Shown one piece after another: positions 10,401 to 18,008 of a stretch of 64,000 nt of DNA; positions within the stretch are counted from its first letter, which is position 1, and every line of letters starts with the position of its first letter. Below the pieces are notes generated by a model that had not been told where the DNA came from, made no database searches, and saw only the letters and a program-made list of their open reading frames with translations. The position numbers were made by a program, and so were the translations under genes. The stretch comes from Sporocytophaga sp. (GTDB lineage: Bacteria > Bacteroidota > Bacteroidia > Cytophagales > Cytophagaceae): positions 310,001 to 374,000 of the forward strand of contig NZ_JAGHZZ010000001.1 of NCBI RefSeq assembly GCF_017745095.1. The letters are read 5' to 3'.

Positions 10401-11990
10401 TCTACTCCTGGAGTAGGTCTTATTTCTCCTCCTCCTCACCATGATATCTATTCTATTGAAGACCTTGCTCAGCTGATCTTCGACCTTAAAAACTCGAATC
10501 CGAAAGCAAGAATCAACGTGAAACTTGTTTCTGAAGCGGGAGTTGGAACAATCGCTGCCGGTGTAGCAAAAGCGCACTCAGACGTAGTTCTTATCGCTGG
10601 TCACGACGGTGGAACAGGAGCTTCTCCAATTAGCTCAATTAAACACGCGGGTCTGCCATGGGAGCTTGGTCTTGCTGAAGCGCACCAGACTCTTGTAAGA
10701 AATAATTTAAGAAGCCGTATCACTGTTCAGGCAGACGGACAGATGAAAACCGGAAGAGACCTTGCAATCGCAGCGCTTCTTGGTGCTGAAGAGTGGGGTG
10801 TTGCAACTGCAGCCCTTGTTTCTACAGGTTGTATCATCATGCGTAAATGCCATCTGAATACTTGCCCGGTTGGTGTGGCAACCCAGGATAAAGAACTTAG
10901 AGCATTGTTTACAGGAAAACCTGAGCATGTAGTGAATCTTTTCACTTTCATGGCAACTGAGCTAAGAGAAATCATGGCAGAACTTGGCTTCAGAACGATC
11001 AATGAAATGATCGGTCAGGTAGATAAGCTTGAAGTGCGCGACAATATTACTCACTGGAAGCATAAGAACATTGACCTTTCTGCAATTCTATTTAAGGCAC
11101 CTGCTGGTCCTGAAGTAGGTATCTACAAGCAGATGGAGCAGGATCACGGTATCGATGCGATACTTGATCTTGAGATGATCAAACAGGCAAAACCTGCATT
11201 GGATGCTCAAAAACCAGTTACAGGAGAATTCAATATTACCAATATTGATCGTTCTGCAGGAACAATGCTTTCTTACGAAATCTCTACGAGATACAAAGGA
11301 CAAGGATTATCTGCCGGAACTGTTCACTATAAATTCAAAGGTTCTGCTGGTCAAAGCTTCGGAGCATTTGGAGCACCTGGTATCAAGTTCGAACTTGAAG
11401 GGGAATCAAATGACTACTTCGGTAAAGGACTATCAGGAGGTCGCTTAATTCTTTACCCGGATAAATCTTCGAAATTCAATCCAAGCGATAACATCATCGT
11501 TGGAAACGTTTGCTTCTATGGAGCAACTTCTGGAGATGCTTATATCAGAGGACAAGCAGGTGAGCGTTTCTGCGTGCGTAACTCAGGAGCTAAAGCAGTT
11601 GTAGAAGGAGTTGGAGATCATGGTTGTGAATACATGACTGGTGGTATCGCTGTCATTCTCGGAGAAACAGGAAGAAATTTTGCAGCAGGTATGAGCGGTG
11701 GTATCGCTTATGTTTACGATCCGCAAAAGAAATTCCCTGCGAGATGCAACATGGAAATGGTTGAGTTTGACAAGATATCTGACGAAGATGCAGCATCTCT
11801 AAAAGAACTGATCAAAAATCATCACACTTTCACAGGAAGTGATGTAGCTGAGAATATATTAAATAACTGGGACAGTGCACTTGCTGACTTTGTAAAAGTA
11901 ATGCCTACAGATTACAAAGCTGTCCTACTAAAAAGAAAACAATTAAATAAGGGAACTACAGACAAGGAGGTCTTGGTACAACATGGGTAA
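7437..11990 (+). CDS. gltB: Glutamate synthase, large (alpha) subunit
   Basis: Makes two glutamates from glutamine and 2-oxoglutarate, with electrons from the GltD subunit; central to nitrogen assimilation. From the ATG at 7437 the protein has 1517 residues, the usual length. Cys19 in the CGIGF motif is the N-terminal nucleophile exposed after propeptide removal (class II glutaminase domain, about 19-420). The central domain is followed by the FMN-binding synthase domain. C1132, C1138 and C1143 are the 3Fe-4S ligands, and the C-terminal GXGXG beta-helix domain ends the protein. An upstream TTG at 7416 would add seven residues and is less likely. It overlaps gltD by 8 nt, so the subunits are probably coupled in translation. 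Confidence 0.98.
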   Translation: MAEQETSGLYDSSFERDSCGIGFVANVKGRKSHEIVDNALKMLARMEHRGACGCENNTGDGAGILIQVPHEFFVDECVKIGIKLPPFGQYGVGTVFFPKDEKLREDCRAILNRNIEKLGLTLLGYRKLPTNNSDIGPSAIAVEPTMEQVFVQKPDSIKTSDDFERKLFILRNYTTRIVRETFQLPNINDAFHIVSLSYKTIVYKGQLMTAQVRSFFPDLQNKRVISAIAVVHSRFSTNTFPSFRLAQPFRYIAHNGEINTVKGNVNWMRAQEAGFESKYFTREELDMILPICDSTASDSANLDNAIELLVLSGRSLPHVMMMLVPEAWDGNKDMTEEKKAFYEYHAALMEPWDGPASISFTDGKIVGATLDRNGLRPSRWCVTEDDIVIMASEAGVVDVDPAKIVKKGRLQPGKMFVVDLEQGKIISDEDLKKEICTSKPYKEWLKNKIKIKDLPEPLGTFHQPDESTLLKRQQAFGYSKEDLKTIIAEMAATGKEPIGSMGTDAPLAILSDQSQHLSHYFKQLFAQVTNPPIDPIREKMVMSLVSYVGGSLNLLEESPLHCRQVELSQPILTNKDLEKLRYLDQAYFQTKTINTFFKAEDKPGTLEKALNRICQYAADAVEDGFSIILLSDRSVDTSHAAIPSLLATAAVHHHLMRKGLRGKVGIVVEAGDAWEVHHFATLISFGASAVNPYLAFESIIDLKNKNILKVDLPEEKLFYNYIKAINEGLLKVFSKMGISTLQSYQGAQIFEALGIHKEVIDKYFTNTVSRIGGLTLDGIAKEALLKHETAFPETPVYNPKLEVGGIYQWKRRGEFHLFNPQTIHLLQQATKTGDYQVYKKYAKLINDQSDKAATLRSLLKFKSSNDPIPLSEVEPMESIFKRFATGAMSFGSISHEAHSTLAIAMNRIGGKSNCGEGGEDEIRFEKKANGDWERSAIKQVASGRFGVTSYYLANADELQIKMAQGAKPGEGGQLPGHKVDDWIGRVRHSTPGVGLISPPPHHDIYSIEDLAQLIFDLKNSNPKARINVKLVSEAGVGTIAAGVAKAHSDVVLIAGHDGGTGASPISSIKHAGLPWELGLAEAHQTLVRNNLRSRITVQADGQMKTGRDLAIAALLGAEEWGVATAALVSTGCIIMRKCHLNTCPVGVATQDKELRALFTGKPEHVVNLFTFMATELREIMAELGFRTINEMIGQVDKLEVRDNITHWKHKNIDLSAILFKAPAGPEVGIYKQMEQDHGIDAILDLEMIKQAKPALDAQKPVTGEFNITNIDRSAGTMLSYEISTRYKGQGLSAGTVHYKFKGSAGQSFGAFGAPGIKFELEGESNDYFGKGLSGGRLILYPDKSSKFNPSDNIIVGNVCFYGATSGDAYIRGQAGERFCVRNSGAKAVVEGVGDHGCEYMTGGIAVILGETGRNFAAGMSGGIAYVYDPQKKFPARCNMEMVEFDKISDEDAASLKELIKNHHTFTGSDVAENILNNWDSALADFVKVMPTDYKAVLLKRKQLNKGTTDKEVLVQHG
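11964..11970 (+). promoter_or_regulatory. Strong Shine-Dalgarno site of gltD
   Basis: AAGGAGG is a full anti-SD match ending 12 nt before the gltD ATG, inside the end of gltB. Such sites are rare in this window and in Bacteroidota, so it may support re-initiation at the overlapping start. Confidence 0.6.
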
Positions 11991-13461
11991 GCCAACGGGA
12001 TTCATGGAATTCGGCAGAGAACTGCCAAAGAAAAGAGATCCTAAAGACAGGATCGGTGATTACAAAGAATTGTATTTGGAATTCGGAACTGAGAAGGTAG
12101 AAACTCAGGCCTCCAGATGTATGAACTGTGGCGTACCTTTCTGCCACAGCGGTTGTCCTCTTGGCAACATCATACCTGAATTCAATGATGCAGTTTATGA
12201 AAAGAACTGGGAGGAAGCGGCTGAAATCCTTCTTTCTACAAATAACTTCCCTGAATTTACAGGAAGAATTTGCCCAGCTCCTTGTGAGGCTGCCTGTGTA
12301 TTAGGTATCAACAAACCTCCCGTGACGATCGAAGAGATCGAAAAAAATATAGTTGAGGTTGCTTTCGCTAAAGGTTATATCAAAGCTAAAGCCCCTAAAG
12401 AAAGAACAGGTAAAAAGGTAGCAGTAATCGGTTCCGGTCCTGCTGGTCTTGCAACTGCTGCTCAGTTGAACAAAGCTGGACATTCAGTTACTGTTTTTGA
12501 AAGAGCTGATCAGATTGGAGGTCTTCTTCGTTACGGTATTCCTGACTTCAAATTAGAGAAGTGGGTAGTTGAAAGAAGAGTGAAGTTGATGGAAGACGAA
12601 GGAGTTGTCTTCAAAACAAACTCTAACGTTGGCGACAATGTGAAGGTAAAAGATGTGTTGAAGGAATTTGATGCCATCGTTCTTACCGGAGGTTCAACAA
12701 TACCAAGAGATGTACCTATCCCTGGAAGAAACCTTAAAGGCGTACACTTTGCAATGGAGTTCCTTACTCAACAAAATGGCCGTGTGAGCGGAAAAACTTT
12801 CAAACCGGAAGAAGAGATATGGGCTACAGGTAAAAATGTTGTAGTAATTGGTGGTGGGGATACAGGTTCTGACTGCGTTGGTACTTCTAACAGACATAAA
12901 GCAAAATCAATCACTCAGGTTGAATTATTACCTAAGCCTCCTGCAGAAAGAGATGCCACTATGCCTTGGCCAAACTGGCCTATGATTCTGAGAACATCTA
13001 CTTCTCACGAGGAAGGATGTAACAGAAACTGGGCGATATTTACCAAAGAATTCGTTGGTGATAGCGATGGCAAGCTTACAGGTATCAAAATCGCTGAAAT
13101 GGGCTGGAGTACCCCTGAAGATGGCAAAATGCCAAAATATCAGGAAGTACCTGGTACTGAAAAAATCATTCCTTGCGAATTGGCACTTCTAGCAATCGGA
13201 TTCCTTCACCCGCAACATTCAGGTATGCTGAATGAGCTTGGTGTGGAATATGATGAAAGAGGGAATGTTAAGTGTAATGAGAAATATCAGACATCTGTGC
13301 CGAAAGTATTCTCCGCAGGAGATATGAGAAGAGGTCAGTCGCTAGTAGTTTGGGCGATCTCTGAAGGTAGAGAAGCTGCAAGAAATGTAGATACTTTCCT
13401 TATGGGAGAATCTAAGCTTGAAGCTAAAGATGTTTCAATGCTTAACGTTAATAGCCTTTAA
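11983..13461 (+). CDS. gltD: Glutamate synthase, small (beta) subunit
   Basis: Flavoprotein that takes electrons from NAD(P)H and passes them through Fe-S clusters to GltB. The 492 residues match the family length. Two cysteine groups near the N-terminus (C46, C49, C54, C58 and C97, C101, C105) are the 4Fe-4S ligands. The FAD-binding VAVIGSGPAG follows (147-156), and later the NAD(P)H-binding VVVIGGGDTG. The start overlaps the last 8 nt of gltB and has a perfect upstream AAGGAGG. A strong terminator 30 nt after the stop ends the two-gene operon. Confidence 0.97.
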   Translation: MGKPTGFMEFGRELPKKRDPKDRIGDYKELYLEFGTEKVETQASRCMNCGVPFCHSGCPLGNIIPEFNDAVYEKNWEEAAEILLSTNNFPEFTGRICPAPCEAACVLGINKPPVTIEEIEKNIVEVAFAKGYIKAKAPKERTGKKVAVIGSGPAGLATAAQLNKAGHSVTVFERADQIGGLLRYGIPDFKLEKWVVERRVKLMEDEGVVFKTNSNVGDNVKVKDVLKEFDAIVLTGGSTIPRDVPIPGRNLKGVHFAMEFLTQQNGRVSGKTFKPEEEIWATGKNVVVIGGGDTGSDCVGTSNRHKAKSITQVELLPKPPAERDATMPWPNWPMILRTSTSHEEGCNRNWAIFTKEFVGDSDGKLTGIKIAEMGWSTPEDGKMPKYQEVPGTEKIIPCELALLAIGFLHPQHSGMLNELGVEYDERGNVKCNEKYQTSVPKVFSAGDMRRGQSLVVWAISEGREAARNVDTFLMGESKLEAKDVSMLNVNSL

Positions 13462-13491
13462 TATACTAAAGCTAAATAAGCTTGTAATATG

Positions 13492-13523
13492 AAAAACCTT
13501 CGGTGTTAGCCGAAGGTTTTTTT
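13492..13523 (+). terminator. Intrinsic terminator of gltBD
   Basis: A 12-bp stem (13492-13503 with 13510-13521) with a 6-nt loop is followed by a T run, 30 nt after the gltD stop. Confidence 0.9.
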
Positions 13524-13565
13524 ATGCTCTATATTTTATATATTTATCGTAAATCAAAAATCAAG

Positions 13566-14102
13566 ATGCCAATTATAAAAGCTTTAAATGGTCAGAAACC
13601 TGAGTTCGGGGAAAATATCTATATAGCTGAAAATGCTACTATCGTTGGAGATGTAAAGATGGGTGATGATTGCACTGTTTGGTTTAACGCAGTTATTCGT
13701 GGAGACGTAAATGCAATCAGGATAGGTAACAAAGTGAATATCCAGGATGGTGCCTGCGTTCATTGTACTTACCAAAAGGCCGCAACAACAATTGGAAACA
13801 ATGTTTCTATTGGTCATCATGCAATAGTTCATGGCTGTACACTCGAAGATAATGTACTTGTGGGTATGGGGGCAATTATTATGGATCATGCATATGTTGA
13901 AAAGAACTCTATTATCGCAGCAGGCGCAGTAGTTCTGGAAAATACAAGAATAGAATCTGGTAGTATCTATGCAGGAGTTCCGGCAAAAAAGGTAAAAGAT
14001 GCCGGAAGCGAACATGTGGAAGGTATAATCAATCGGATTGCAAACAACTATGTAAAGTATGCAGGTTGGTACAAGGATAGCAGTGAAGATATTTCTTTAT
14101 AA
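13566..14102 (+). CDS. Gamma-carbonic-anhydrase-like left-handed beta-helix protein
   Basis: Hexapeptide-repeat trimer of the gamma-carbonic anhydrase family (YrdA/PaaY/CaiE group), probably a zinc-dependent carbonic anhydrase or related hydrolase in the cytoplasm. Repeats of the form GDVKMGDDCTVWFNAVIRGD run from about residue 28 to 150. The three metal ligands are visible: H66 (VHCTY), H84 and H89 (GHHAIVHG). The ATG at 13566 gives 178 residues. A longer frame from 13503 would begin inside the gltD terminator and is rejected. It lies 3 nt before the glycosyltransferase-like gene, so it leads a three-gene operon. Substrate is not certain, because many family members lack measured activity. 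Confidence 0.88.
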   Translation: MPIIKALNGQKPEFGENIYIAENATIVGDVKMGDDCTVWFNAVIRGDVNAIRIGNKVNIQDGACVHCTYQKAATTIGNNVSIGHHAIVHGCTLEDNVLVGMGAIIMDHAYVEKNSIIAAGAVVLENTRIESGSIYAGVPAKKVKDAGSEHVEGIINRIANNYVKYAGWYKDSSEDISL

Positions 14103-14105
14103 GAA

Positions 14106-15557
14106 ATGAATCGCCTAAGCAATTACCTGTTTTTTGGCTTTTTACTATTGATAATAGCCTATCATCTTTTTACTCTGGAAATACAACCGTTGCCATGGTT
14201 TGATGAAGTTTATTTTGCAAGTATTGCGGATAACTTCATAAGCAATGGCAGTTTTGTTCCTGAAATAGCCTCATATGCCAGGAACGGGCGTCCAGCTCTA
14301 ACTTACGGACCTGTTTACTTTTTTCTTACAGGATTATCGATGAAGCTTTTTGGTTTTGGTATTGGGCAATTCAGGATTATTGCTTTATTGTCTGGGTTGC
14401 TTTGTGTAAGACTTACTTATTCAATTGTTAAAAGCCAGGTTCCTGCCGAATCATGGAAATATAAGATTTTGATTATCTCTATTCTTACTGATCCTTTTTT
14501 CAGTCTCGCATTTCATCAGGGTAGAATGGACCTTACAGCACTATGCTTTTGTCTTGTTGCAATATTTTATTTTCTGAAAGGAGGGAATAATAATGTTCTT
14601 GTCAGTGGCATTGCTGGTGTATTGTCACTGCTTACAACTCCAAGAGCCATTGTTGTCCTTTGGCCCTTATTTATATTTCTCTTGATAGATATTTATAAAA
14701 ACAAACAATTTAAAAAGGCTTTTCTTTGGGCTTTGCCATTTCTATTGATATATCCTGTATGGATATATGTTGGATTTGGAGGTTTTGGAGGTTTTGTCAA
14801 TTATTACTTAACAATAAATGGAGTTACAAATTCTGCCAATGGTCAATACATCGGGCCCAACTTATATATTCCACAACATGAGTACTGTCTTATTTTTGTG
14901 GGTCTTGCGGCTCTGATTTATGGTCTCACAAAACAAGGCAAGGCATATTTTAATCCGCTTGTTATAATTAGTCTCATTGTTATTATTTCGTTTTATCTGA
15001 TAGTGCTGGATTGGGGGCCTTATTCCTCTTTTATCATTCCTTTTTATTATATCCTTATTTTTTATAGCTGGTCATTAATTCCAAGTATAAAAGGTTTGAA
15101 AGTGCTTTATTCATTACCTGTTTTGTTTCTTTTAATTTTTAATCTGACATATTCTGTTGTTAAAGCAGATCAGGTATTAGCAAGCCGAAAGGTAAGAGAT
15201 CCCCAATTAGCCGATTCTTTTGTTCGGGACAATATTCCTCCCGGAAGCAAAGTAGTGGGTGATGCTCTTTATTATTATTCTGTCAAAAAAAATGGATCAG
15301 AATTTCAACTTTTTGATCAGTATGATACGTTGGAGTCAAGAGAAAGAAAGCATAGGTTAGATTTTAAGTATAATTTCCTTATTGCATCTGAAGTAATGAA
15401 GCCAAAGAATGCTGAGATTATTGAGTATTACATCAAAATGGGAGACCTTGAAAAGGTTGCAATTTTTAGGTCTGAGATGACAAAAAACGGTAATCGCGAA
15501 ATATTATCTAACCTTGAGAAAGCTGGTTATAGTGGCTCTGTTTATCTAAGAAAATGA
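14106..15557 (+). CDS. GT39-like polytopic glycosyltransferase
   Basis: Multi-pass inner-membrane protein with about 10-12 hydrophobic segments, of the PMT/ArnT-like GT-C fold. These enzymes move a sugar from a polyprenyl-phosphate donor to protein or lipid on the outer face of the membrane. The first loop after helix 1 has WFDEVYFA, with the acidic residue pair where GT-C enzymes carry the catalytic Asp. The R-x-A-L-T-Y-G-P stretch and the soluble C-terminal tail also fit. Donor and acceptor cannot be read from the sequence. It is 3 nt after the carbonic-anhydrase-like gene and overlaps the CAP-domain gene by 4 nt. Confidence 0.75.
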   Translation: MNRLSNYLFFGFLLLIIAYHLFTLEIQPLPWFDEVYFASIADNFISNGSFVPEIASYARNGRPALTYGPVYFFLTGLSMKLFGFGIGQFRIIALLSGLLCVRLTYSIVKSQVPAESWKYKILIISILTDPFFSLAFHQGRMDLTALCFCLVAIFYFLKGGNNNVLVSGIAGVLSLLTTPRAIVVLWPLFIFLLIDIYKNKQFKKAFLWALPFLLIYPVWIYVGFGGFGGFVNYYLTINGVTNSANGQYIGPNLYIPQHEYCLIFVGLAALIYGLTKQGKAYFNPLVIISLIVIISFYLIVLDWGPYSSFIIPFYYILIFYSWSLIPSIKGLKVLYSLPVLFLLIFNLTYSVVKADQVLASRKVRDPQLADSFVRDNIPPGSKVVGDALYYYSVKKNGSEFQLFDQYDTLESRERKHRLDFKYNFLIASEVMKPKNAEIIEYYIKMGDLEKVAIFRSEMTKNGNREILSNLEKAGYSGSVYLRK

Positions 15558-16141
15558 AAAAGTTATCTGTTTGGTTTTTATTTATTGTGTTTAGTCTTTT
15601 TTCCTTTAGAAACTCTGGGTGGACAGATGAGGAATTGGCAATGGCGAACACGGCGAAAGACGTAAGTTATTTAACCCAGGTGGAAAAGGATATATTTCTT
15701 TCCCTGAATCTGGCCCGACTATATCCCGCAAAATTTGCAGACTATGAAGTGGAACATTATACCCCTCCGGCAAAGTACGGTGACTATCTGAAAAATTCTC
15801 CATATGTTAAATCACTTCTGAAAGATTTAAGGAAAATGGATCCTTTGCCGCCTGTGTATGCTGATGAGGACATGTATAAAGAGGCTTTATGTCTTGCAAA
15901 GGAACAAGCTAAATCTGGGAAGATGGGCCATGAAAGAAAACGATGCGAGATAACATACCAGGGAGAATGTTGCTCTTATGGGATGGATACCGGGCGTGAT
16001 ATAGTGATGCAGCTGCTTATTGATGAGAAAATTAAATCTTTAGGACATCGTAAAATCTGCCTTGGAAATTTTTCTAAAATGGGTACTGCGTCAGGCTCCC
16101 ATCCGAAGACAGGAACCTGTGCAGTACTTGATTTTCACTAA
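15554..16141 (+). CDS. Secreted CAP-domain (SCP/PR-1-like) protein
   Basis: Exported protein with a signal peptide (about residues 1-20) and a CAP/SCP domain. The helix with IFLSLNLARLYPAKFADY fits the start of bacterial CAP domains, and GHERKRC plus SLGHRKICL fit the two conserved His-containing motifs. The final strand (GTCAVLDFH) is also typical. Several Cys in the C-terminal half may form disulfides. Bacterial CAP proteins are secreted and mostly of unknown activity. The start overlaps the end of the GT39-like gene by 4 nt, so the two are probably made together; it could be a substrate of that enzyme, but that is only a guess. Confidence 0.8.
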   Translation: MKKLSVWFLFIVFSLFSFRNSGWTDEELAMANTAKDVSYLTQVEKDIFLSLNLARLYPAKFADYEVEHYTPPAKYGDYLKNSPYVKSLLKDLRKMDPLPPVYADEDMYKEALCLAKEQAKSGKMGHERKRCEITYQGECCSYGMDTGRDIVMQLLIDEKIKSLGHRKICLGNFSKMGTASGSHPKTGTCAVLDFH

Positions 16142-16464
16142 GGTGGTAGTAAAAATGTATTTTTGGTTTTTTAAGCTGAAGTAATTAGCCTTAGTTAAAG
16201 CTTTAAGCTAAGGTACTTTAATAATAATTTTAACAGGAAAATGTTAAAAAAAGGAAAAACTGAATTTGTTGCTTTTCAGATCTTTTAAGACTATTTGGAT
16301 CTATAGAGATTTGAGGTAAATATACCATTTTTTATATGAAAAAGACAATTAATATAAGGAATATATCCACATAATAAGAAAAAATTTTAAGAGTGTGATT
16401 ATCATTGGGTTTTAAAATATGACTCCTTTTTTAGTACAAATTTTCCCTTAGTTCTTATGTAAAA
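16142..16464. other. Intergenic stretch with a near-palindrome
   Basis: Convergent gap between the CAP gene and the LEA-like gene. It is AT-rich and holds the 25-bp inverted repeat at 16189-16213. No open frame of note was seen. Confidence 0.5.
16189..16213. repeat. 25-bp near-perfect inverted repeat
   Basis: CCTTAGTTAA and TTAAGCTAAGG pair with one bulged G around AGCT, 47 nt after the CAP-gene stop. Little T run follows, so it is a weak terminator candidate for the carbonic-anhydrase/GT39/CAP operon or a protein-binding dyad. Confidence 0.45.
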
Positions 16465-16493
16465 AAAACCCTGTGTTACATTTACAGGGTTTT
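16465..16493 (-). terminator. Terminator after the LEA-like gene
   Basis: A 10-bp stem (16465-16474 with 16484-16493) is flanked by A and T runs on both sides. It lies 29 nt beyond the stop of the minus-strand gene and could work in both directions. Confidence 0.75.
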
Positions 16494-16521
16494 TATATTA
16501 GCCAATTGTAATGGTCTCTAA

Positions 16522-17307
16522 TTAATTACTACTACTTGTCTCTTTTTTCTTTTTTACTGTTGCATTTCCTTCGTCATCCACTTTTGTTTTCTTTTGTTTG
16601 GTGGTTGTTTTACCATCTTTGGTTTTTACTTCTGTTTGAGTGGTTTTTGAAGAAGCACCTCTTTTATCTTTATCTTTTTTGTCTTTATCCTTTTGATCTA
16701 CATCACCAGGCTGGTCAAAAACTTCTTTTGTAGCTTTATTATGCTTGGTTTTATCCCAGGCAGTACTTGCAGCATCTCCGGTTTCTTCAGCACCTTTTTG
16801 CACCCCTTCCTTAGTTTCTTCGGCACCTTTTTGTACATCTCTCTTAGCTTCTTCACCAGTGTTCTGGTCGTCCTGATATGTTTTAGATTCATTTAGGCCT
16901 TCTTTTTCAGTCCTTTTCTGTTCTTTTTTCATGGCCTTTTTATTGACCTTTAATTGCCTTTCCTCAGCATTCTCAGGTTGGTCGAATATCTTCTTGGTTA
17001 CTTTATTATGTTTTGTATTCTCCCAAGTCCAGCTAGCAGCATTGCCTACACCTTTGCCTGCACCGCGAATACCCTGAACAGTCCCATGACCTACATTATC
17101 AACAGTCTGGCCGGCACGAGTCCGATCTTCATAAGCCTTATGCTCATTTTCATTTTTAGCTGTTACCACTCCATCGTCATCATTGACAGTACCATCAGAC
17201 TTAACTTCAGTTTTCTCTTTTTTCATCTCCTGTTCTGAGTCATCCTGTGCATTTACAACGTAAGTACCAAAAACAGCAAACAGAACTAACACAAATACCT
17301 TTTTCAT
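16522..17307 (-). CDS. Exported hydrophilic repeat protein, LEA-like
   Basis: Unrecognised exported protein of 261 residues. A clear signal peptide ends near VNAQ (residue 21), and the rest is almost free of hydrophobic residues and very rich in Lys, Glu, Asp, Thr and Gln. Two similar units, WENTKHNKVTKKIFDQPEN (about 95-113) and WDKTKHNKATKEVFDQPGD (about 184-202), are separated by an amphipathic KGAEET repeat like that of group 3 LEA proteins. The C-terminus is a Lys/Thr-rich tail. I chose the ATG at 17307, which places the signal peptide at the very start and has AAAGGGAAG upstream. A start at 17331 would add eight charged residues. Possibly a periplasmic stress or envelope protein, which is inference only. 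Confidence 0.7.
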   Translation of the reverse strand: MKKVFVLVLFAVFGTYVVNAQDDSEQEMKKEKTEVKSDGTVNDDDGVVTAKNENEHKAYEDRTRAGQTVDNVGHGTVQGIRGAGKGVGNAASWTWENTKHNKVTKKIFDQPENAEERQLKVNKKAMKKEQKRTEKEGLNESKTYQDDQNTGEEAKRDVQKGAEETKEGVQKGAEETGDAASTAWDKTKHNKATKEVFDQPGDVDQKDKDKKDKDKRGASSKTTQTEVKTKDGKTTTKQKKTKVDDEGNATVKKKKETSSSN

Positions 17308-17391
17308 ATGTTTCTTCCCTTTAGGTTCCATTCTATTATCATTAAAACAGCGTAGAGAAAAAGAGTGTTCCTGAGGGAATATTTTTCCTTT

Positions 17392-17913
17392 TCAGTTAAG
17401 GAAAAATGAGGAAATAACCTTGTATTGAGGACCTGAATGAGTTAGTTCACTTTCCCAAAGTTCCATTTTTGCAAAAGGGATTGTAACCACCTCAAATTTC
17501 GTTTCTCCCAGCGGATTTTCCAGGTAACCATGTTTCAATCTTGCAAGGTTAATATGGGGAAGCGGTTTTCTTTTTTCGCTTAAATTCAGCTTTTCCCTGA
17601 TAGCTAGCGCAAGATCGTTAAAGGAATTGTTTGCTTGAAAAGTCACCCAAATCATTCCAGAAGCACTCTTGACGACTTTTATAGTTTGAGTTTCCAGACT
17701 GAAGTTTGTTGTTGATTCACTGATTTTTTGCAAAACACTATTGATTCCGGAAATGCGTTCAGTAGGTGTTGCTCCGATAAATGCAAGCGTGATATGGAGA
17801 TTATCTCTAGGAATCCATTTGATATCCGTTTGTATATTTGCCTGAAATTCACTTAATAGATCTTTTATCGGATCAGGCAAAGGCAGCGCAATGAACAGTC
17901 GGTGTTCACTCAT
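17392..17913 (-). CDS. thpR: RNA 2',3'-cyclic phosphodiesterase (2H family)
   Basis: Cytoplasmic 2H phosphoesterase of the LigT/ThpR type, which opens 2',3'-cyclic phosphate ends of RNA. Length (173) and layout match. The first catalytic motif is H40-I-T42-L in a LHITLAFIG strand. The second is H120-I-N122-L in PHINLARL, where the family normally has HxT, so one of the two active-site threonines is replaced by Asn. The start FIALPLP is typical. It is divergent from the beta-CASP nuclease gene, with about 95 nt between the starts. Confidence 0.88.
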   Translation of the reverse strand: MSEHRLFIALPLPDPIKDLLSEFQANIQTDIKWIPRDNLHITLAFIGATPTERISGINSVLQKISESTTNFSLETQTIKVVKSASGMIWVTFQANNSFNDLALAIREKLNLSEKRKPLPHINLARLKHGYLENPLGETKFEVVTIPFAKMELWESELTHSGPQYKVISSFFLN

Positions 17914-18008
17914 TTTAATTTTTTCTTTTAAAATTATTTATTCAATTTCAACCGCCCAAAGAGGGGCAAGGTTTACTAAGACCTATTTAAAGATATTTCA
18001 TAAGCGGG

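Noticed and set aside
13503-13565. Upstream extension of the carbonic-anhydrase-like gene
   Set aside because: It would start inside the gltD terminator and adds 21 residues that are not family sequence.
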